10,659 nt of DNA from positions 1 through 10,659 of the forward strand of contig JAKAVU010000073.1 of the NCBI GenBank assembly GCA_021817185.1, read 5' to 3'. Origin of the DNA: a bacterium. GTDB lineage: Bacteria > Chloroflexota > Dormibacteria > UBA8260 > Bog-877. Numbering within the stretch: position 1 is the first letter of the stretch; each line of letters starts with the position of its first letter. This document shows, piece by piece, positions 7,213-10,659 of this stretch. The notes below the pieces were generated by a model. It was not told the origin of the DNA. It saw nothing but the letters and a program-made list of their open reading frames with translations, and did not search any database. Both the position numbers and the translations under genes were made by a program.

Positions 7213-8770
7213 AGCCGGGGCACCCTGCCCGTGACGAGTGCCAGGCGGGGGCGCTGGCCGTGGTTGCGAGCAGCATGTTGCTGGAGGTGGCGAAGACGCA
7301 GCGCCAGCCCCTGGTCCTCAGCAGGAGTGTGCTGAGCGGTGCTCCCCGCGGCTGCCAGACCAGGTTCACCCGATGCTGCCTCAGGACCGCCAGGCTCCCG
7401 GCCCCTCCGGAGACGGCGGTCAGATATTGAGATAGGATCTGGCGGCCCATGAGCACGACCTCGCCGAAGATGAAAACCCGGTCCGGAGCACAGTGACGCC
7501 CGGCCGCCACCCGGTGGTCGATCCGGTAGAGCAGCCACCCGGAGCTGCCGTAAGGCGCGAAGACCCGGGCGGGCGGGCCGTCGCAGATGACCCGCCCCAC
7601 CGCGACCGGGTACGCCGACCCCATGAGCTCGTTCTTGGGGCTGTGCAGCTGGTCGACCATGCGGGCGCCCGCCGCCAGGGACACGATGATGAGGACCGCG
7701 GCCACGAACCAGGCCGGGGCCGGGCGCCGGCGCACCGGCCTCAGCCGGCGCGCCGTTGCCAGCTCATTGAAGAAGCCATGGACTCCGTCCGACCACAGCG
7801 GCAGCACCAGCACGGCAAAGATCGGAATGTCGCGGACCGCGTACAGCATCAGCACCACCCCTGCACCCGCTAGCAAGAGGTCCGAAGCCCGGACCCGGCG
7901 GGCCCACGGCGCGGCCAGCACCGCGGTCACGAGCAGGAACAGGGTGGGGATCTCGGCGGGAGAATGGAAGTCGGGCGGCTGCCATTCGTTGAGGCTCGCC
8001 TGGGCGACGTGGCTCAGCAGCAGCTTGGCGGGATAGACGTAGACCCCGGTCCCGTTGGGATTGAACATGGGGGCCAGAACCGCCACCACCCACGCCAGCA
8101 GCAGCTGCCGCAGCGCCGGGTATCCGATCGCCCCCGGGCGGCGTAGGTAGGTCTCCACCCACTCCCCCACCCCGAAGGCCGCCACCACCCCGAGCCCGAT
8201 CAGGAAGCCCCCGTGGAGATTGCCCCAGACCACGAACAGCGGGACCAGCAGCGCGAGCAGCCAGCGGCGAGGCAGCCGGCGATAGCCGTCCAGCAGGGTC
8301 AACAGGATGCCCAGGAGCCCGAAGGAGAACATCTGCGGGCTGGGGCCCCAGATCTGCAGGCCGCTGATCAGCACCAGGGCCGCTCCCACGGCGAGAACCC
8401 ACCGGGACTGTCCTACTCGATCCACCCGGATCACCCCCAGGAAGAAGCCGACCCAGGTGGCGATGGCGAAGGTCATGATCACCGCGGTCATTCCCAGATG
8501 CGTGTAGAGCCAGGCGTCGATCACCTCGGATCCCCACTCCTGGCTGATGAAGGGATGGGTCGTGGCGGTGAAGGTGAAGTAGTTGTGGAGGGGCACCGAA
8601 CCCCGCGCCAGGATCTCGAGCCCGATCCGCGCCGTCCACCAGAAGTCAGGGTCGAACTCCGGCGTGGTGAACGCGGCCAACCCCAGGATCAGCACCGCCA
8701 CGAAGAAGATGGTGGGAGGGTCCCACCGCCACGCCGGACGAGGGGATGCTGGGGCGGTGGTCTCCTGCAT
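7211..8770 (-). CDS. Polytopic membrane protein, GT-C glycosyltransferase-like
   Basis: The 519-residue product has roughly eleven hydrophobic segments. The first (about 20-36) is followed by an outer loop with FDPDFWWTARIG (39-50), then SQEWGSEVIDAW (76-87). Further segments lie near 92-113, 124-140, 148-163, 170-186, 189-205, 222-238, 274-290, 296-312 and 353-369. NLHGGF (184-189) and FAPYGSSGWLLYR (404-416) follow. The acidic DxD-type first loop is typical of GT-C transferases that use lipid-linked sugars, and this pattern occurs in a common uncharacterised family of Chloroflexota-like and other soil bacteria. The last 120 residues form a soluble domain. Sugar transfer is an inference; substrate and product are unknown. 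ATG 8770 has no clear Shine-Dalgarno site; TAGACT lies 12 bases upstream. The gene stands alone, divergent from the Rieske gene. Confidence 0.85.
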   Translation of the reverse strand: MQETTAPASPRPAWRWDPPTIFFVAVLILGLAAFTTPEFDPDFWWTARIGLEILARGSVPLHNYFTFTATTHPFISQEWGSEVIDAWLYTHLGMTAVIMTFAIATWVGFFLGVIRVDRVGQSRWVLAVGAALVLISGLQIWGPSPQMFSFGLLGILLTLLDGYRRLPRRWLLALLVPLFVVWGNLHGGFLIGLGVVAAFGVGEWVETYLRRPGAIGYPALRQLLLAWVVAVLAPMFNPNGTGVYVYPAKLLLSHVAQASLNEWQPPDFHSPAEIPTLFLLVTAVLAAPWARRVRASDLLLAGAGVVLMLYAVRDIPIFAVLVLPLWSDGVHGFFNELATARRLRPVRRRPAPAWFVAAVLIIVSLAAGARMVDQLHSPKNELMGSAYPVAVGRVICDGPPARVFAPYGSSGWLLYRIDHRVAAGRHCAPDRVFIFGEVVLMGRQILSQYLTAVSGGAGSLAVLRQHRVNLVWQPRGAPLSTLLLRTRGWRCVFATSSNMLLATTASAPAWHSSRAGCPG

Positions 8771-8782
8771 GGCTCGTTGGTC

Positions 8783-8788
8783 AGTCTA
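8783..8788 (-). promoter_or_regulatory. Possible -10 box of the membrane protein gene
   Basis: TAGACT on the minus strand fits TANNNT and lies 12 bases before ATG 8770, implying a leader of about five bases. No clear -35 box is seen. The 8+8 palindrome begins two bases upstream of it. Confidence 0.3.
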
Positions 8789-8789
8789 G

Positions 8790-8809
8790 GGCAGCCACCG
8801 CTGGCTGCC
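8790..8809. repeat. Perfect 8+8 inverted repeat, possible operator
   Basis: GGCAGCCA and TGGCTGCC flank a 4-base centre (CCGC) inside the 85-base region between two divergent genes. Symmetry and size suit a dimeric transcription factor site. It lies just upstream of the possible -10 of the membrane gene and 34 bases before the possible -10 of the Rieske gene. No regulator gene is nearby, so the binding protein is unknown. Confidence 0.45.
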
Positions 8810-8843
8810 GACGCCGCCCGGATACGAGCTCAACGCACTTCGG

Positions 8844-8855
8844 TAACGTCGGGGC
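8844..8855 (+). promoter_or_regulatory. Possible leaderless -10 box for the Rieske gene
   Basis: TAACGT (8844-8849) is followed by six bases (CGGGGC) and ATG 8856, the same spacing as at the rhodanese gene. No Shine-Dalgarno core and no good -35 box are visible. Confidence 0.4.
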
Positions 8856-9185
8856 ATGACCAGCGCCGACCCGACCCAGCCATCAGCGTGGCACTGCCTG
8901 GGGCCCCTGCAGCGGATCCCGGAGGGCTTGAGCCAGGCCACTGTCGGGCAGTCGCGCCTTTGCTTGGTTCGGCAGGGTCCGCTGATAGCCGCTCTCGATG
9001 ACCAGTGCGTCCACGCCGGCGCGCCGCTCTCAGCCGGATGGCTCCGCGGAGGCCAGGTCGTCTGCCCCTGGCACCGCTTCCGCTACGAGTGGAGCACCGG
9101 TCGCGCCGACTACCCGCCGGGCTCACCCGCCCAGCCGGTGCACCCCGTCCGAGTCCGGGATGGGCTGGTCTTCGTGCGGATCTAG
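8856..9185 (+). CDS. Rieske-type [2Fe-2S] ferredoxin-like protein
   Basis: The 109-residue product is a lone Rieske domain. The cluster ligands are seen as CVHAGAPL (51-58, Cys51 and His53) and CPWHRF (70-75, Cys70 and His73). The C-x-H-x16-C-x2-H spacing is typical of soluble Rieske ferredoxins and of NirD-like subunits. YEWSTGRADYPPG and a C-terminal VRVRDGLVFVRI complete the fold. There is no signal peptide or membrane anchor, so it is cytosolic. It should carry single electrons, but no oxygenase, reductase or nitrite reductase subunit lies nearby to name its partner. It starts at ATG 8856 without a Shine-Dalgarno site. Its TAG stop shares the CTAG palindrome with the convergent aminotransferase. 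Family certain, role unknown. Confidence 0.9.
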   Translation: MTSADPTQPSAWHCLGPLQRIPEGLSQATVGQSRLCLVRQGPLIAALDDQCVHAGAPLSAGWLRGGQVVCPWHRFRYEWSTGRADYPPGSPAQPVHPVRVRDGLVFVRI

Positions 9186-10363
9186 GCGGGCAGCTCCTCC
9201 CCCCAGCCGGTCACCAGCTCGGCGACCCCAGCCCCCCGTTCCACCGGCGCGCCCAGCCGGGCCAGGGCCGCCTCGACGGCGGCCATCCCCTGCAGCAGGT
9301 CCGGCAGGTCGGCGGCCCCCATGTGGCCAAACCGGACTCCCAGGGGCGCCCACTTCCCGATCGCGCCGGCGATCGCGACCCCATCCTTGGCCACCTCCAC
9401 CCGCAGGTCGGTCGGGCTGATCCCCTCCGGGACGCCGGTCGCCGTGACGGTGGCCCCCAGAACCGCCTCCTCCGCCAGGGGATGCAGCCCGATGGCGCGC
9501 AGCCCACGTCGGGCCGACCGGGCCATCCGGCGATGCCGGCGAAAACGGTTCTCCCAGCCCTCGGCGATGGCCAGGTCAGCCGCCGCCTTGCCGGCCACGA
9601 TCATGTTGGTGGGCAAAGTGGCGAAGTAGCGTCCCTCGGGATCGCCCATGGTCGCTTCCCAGTTGAGCCAGTCCAGGAAGTAGCTGCGGCAACCGCCGAG
9701 CCGACGGCGCACCTCAAGGGCCCGGGGTGACACGACCAGGATTGCGAGGCCCGGGGGCATCCCCAACGCCTTCTGGGAGGCGGTCAGAACCACGTCGATC
9801 CCATTCTCGGCCATGTCCACGGGCATGCCACCCACCGTGGCCACCGCATCCAGCACCATGGTGACCCCGAGCTCACCTGCGATGCGCGCGTAATCACGAT
9901 AGGGCGAGACCACCCCCGTCGCAGTGTCCACGTGGGTGGCCGCCATGACCTTGGCCCCGGAGGACTTGAGGGCGGCCTCCACCCGCTCGGCAGGCACCTG
10001 CTCCCCCCACGGGCACTCCACCACCTCGACCTCGGCCCCAATGGCCCGGCCCACGGCGGCATAGCGATCGCCGAACAGCCCGTGGCTGACGACCAGAAGC
10101 TTCTCCCCCGGGGGCACCAGGTTGACAACCCCACACTCGAGCGCCAGGGTCCCGCTGCCGGCCAGGACCAGCACCAACGCCCCGTCCTTTCCGGTCGGCT
10201 GAGCCCCAACCGCCTGCGCCACCCCTTCCTGGAGCCGCCGCAGAGCGGCACCGGTCACTGCGCTGCTGTGGCTCTCAGTCGGCCGCGCCAGCGCTTCCAG
10301 GACCGGCTGCGGCACCGGGGTGGGACCGGGGATGAGAAGCAGGGGAGCAGATCTCGATGTCAA
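9182..10363 (-). CDS. Class V PLP aminotransferase, alanine/serine-glyoxylate type
   Basis: Family members move an amino group from alanine or serine to glyoxylate (or the reverse), using pyridoxal phosphate in the cytosol. The 393-residue product has family length. It starts LLLIPGPTPVPQPVLEAL. It then shows AGSGTLALE (68-76) for phosphate binding, THVDTATGV (143-151), LDAVATVGG (171-179) with Asp172, TASQKALGMPPG (194-205) with the expected PLP lysine Lys198, and VRFGHMG (343-349) with Arg344 likely gripping the substrate carboxylate. The start is TTG 10363. It has AGAGG 8 bases upstream and lies 13 bases after the carboxyltransferase stop, whereas the upstream ATG at 10462 would overlap that gene by 86 bases and match nothing. 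Serine-pyruvate and alanine-glyoxylate activities cannot be separated by eye. It ends on a CTAG shared with the Rieske gene. Confidence 0.92.
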   Translation of the reverse strand: MTSRSAPLLLIPGPTPVPQPVLEALARPTESHSSAVTGAALRRLQEGVAQAVGAQPTGKDGALVLVLAGSGTLALECGVVNLVPPGEKLLVVSHGLFGDRYAAVGRAIGAEVEVVECPWGEQVPAERVEAALKSSGAKVMAATHVDTATGVVSPYRDYARIAGELGVTMVLDAVATVGGMPVDMAENGIDVVLTASQKALGMPPGLAILVVSPRALEVRRRLGGCRSYFLDWLNWEATMGDPEGRYFATLPTNMIVAGKAAADLAIAEGWENRFRRHRRMARSARRGLRAIGLHPLAEEAVLGATVTATGVPEGISPTDLRVEVAKDGVAIAGAIGKWAPLGVRFGHMGAADLPDLLQGMAAVEAALARLGAPVERGAGVAELVTGWGEELPA

Positions 10364-10371
10364 TGCGAATA

Positions 10372-10376
10372 CCTCT
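10372..10376 (-). promoter_or_regulatory. Ribosome-binding site fixing the TTG start of the aminotransferase
   Basis: AGAGG on the minus strand directly follows the TGA of the carboxyltransferase gene and stands 8 bases before TTG 10363. No ATG or GTG lies within a useful distance. Confidence 0.65.
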
Positions 10377-10659
10377 TCAAACCGGAAAGACACCGTGCTT
10401 GCGGGCCGGCTCAGGGCGGCGCCGCGAGCCCGCCGCCGCCAGCCGGGCGAGCAGCTCATCACGAATTGAGTCGGGATCGACGATGGCGTCGATCACCAGG
10501 TCGGACGCCAGCCGGAACACGTCGATGCCCTCAGCGTACTCCTCCCGCATCCGGCGGACGAAATCGGCCCGCTCGGCCTCCGGCAGGGCCGCGATCCGGT
10601 TCGCGTAGACCGCGTTCACCGCGGCCTCGGGGCCCATCACCGCGATCTCCGCTGTTGGC
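10377..10659 (-). CDS. Acyl-CoA carboxylase carboxyltransferase (beta) subunit, C-terminal part
   Basis: Only the last 93 codons lie in the window; the 5' part is beyond the right edge. The fragment reads PTAEIAVMGPEAAVNAVY and then a helical stretch with ADFVRRMREEYAEGID. Next come DLVIDAIVDPDSIRDEL and the tail RKHGVFPV, matching the usual RKHGNIPL ending of this family. This is the end of the biotin-dependent carboxyltransferase subunit that passes carboxylate from carboxybiotin to propionyl-, acetyl- or a related acyl-CoA (PccB/AccD5 type). Substrate choice depends on residues not visible here. The biotin carboxylase and biotin carrier subunits may lie upstream. The class V aminotransferase follows after 13 bases, so the two are probably co-transcribed. 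Confidence 0.93.
   Translation of the reverse strand, partial: PTAEIAVMGPEAAVNAVYANRIAALPEAERADFVRRMREEYAEGIDVFRLASDLVIDAIVDPDSIRDELLARLAAAGSRRRPEPARKHGVFPV

Noticed and set aside
10364..10462. Aminotransferase start at ATG 10462.
   Set aside because: It would overlap the carboxyltransferase gene by 86 bases and add residues unlike the family; TTG 10363 has a well-placed ribosome site.
1..10659. CRISPR arrays, mobile elements, tRNA or rRNA genes, riboswitches, defence islands or toxin-antitoxin pairs.
   Set aside because: Reading both strands showed no repeated spacer pattern, transposase, integrase, tRNA-like fold or recognised aptamer. The space is nearly filled by metabolic and envelope-type genes.

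Overview
The window is GC-rich chromosomal DNA (roughly 70% by eye) with ordinary housekeeping and metabolic genes. I see no tRNA or rRNA gene, insertion sequence, phage gene or CRISPR array. High GC, TTG/GTG start codons, TANNNT-like -10 boxes directly ahead of start codons, and a large multipass protein with DPDFWW and NLHGGF motifs fit a soil-type bacterium near Chloroflexota, Dormibacterota or Actinobacteriota. That placement is an inference; no marker gene settles it.

Layout, left to right. Positions 1-5714 are a minus-strand run, read from right to left: a GT28/MurG-like glycosyltransferase with an uncertain start, a single-domain rhodanese with a possible leaderless promoter of its own, transketolase (tkt), 6-phosphogluconolactonase (pgl), ribulose-phosphate 3-epimerase (rpe), and a helical, probably coiled-coil protein of unknown function cut by the left edge. 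tkt, pgl and rpe form a tight pentose-phosphate cluster. pgl and rpe overlap by 11 bases. A possible 33-codon ORF fills the tkt-pgl gap and touches the tkt stop and the pgl start.

A divergent control region at about 5715-5880 carries a good promoter candidate for a plus-strand Glu/Leu-type amino acid dehydrogenase (5881-7167). That gene converges on a minus-strand polytopic membrane protein (7211-8770), with a strong hairpin between them that overlaps the membrane gene's stop codon. A short divergent region (8771-8855) holds a perfect 8+8 inverted repeat and separates the membrane gene from a small Rieske ferredoxin (8856-9185). The Rieske gene ends on the same CTAG palindrome as a convergent class V aminotransferase (9182-10363). 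That aminotransferase lies 13 bases behind the C-terminal end of an acyl-CoA carboxylase carboxyltransferase subunit that runs off the right edge.

Functionally, the left block supplies the sugar-phosphate interconversions of the pentose phosphate (or Calvin) pathway. The dehydrogenase links amino acids to 2-oxoacids. The right-hand pair suggests acyl-CoA carboxylation beside glyoxylate/serine/alanine transamination. I found no convincing new defence, mobile or biosynthetic system. The points most worth checking are small-scale: the tkt-pgl mini-ORF, the two matched leaderless starts, the shared CTAG stops and the operator-like palindrome.
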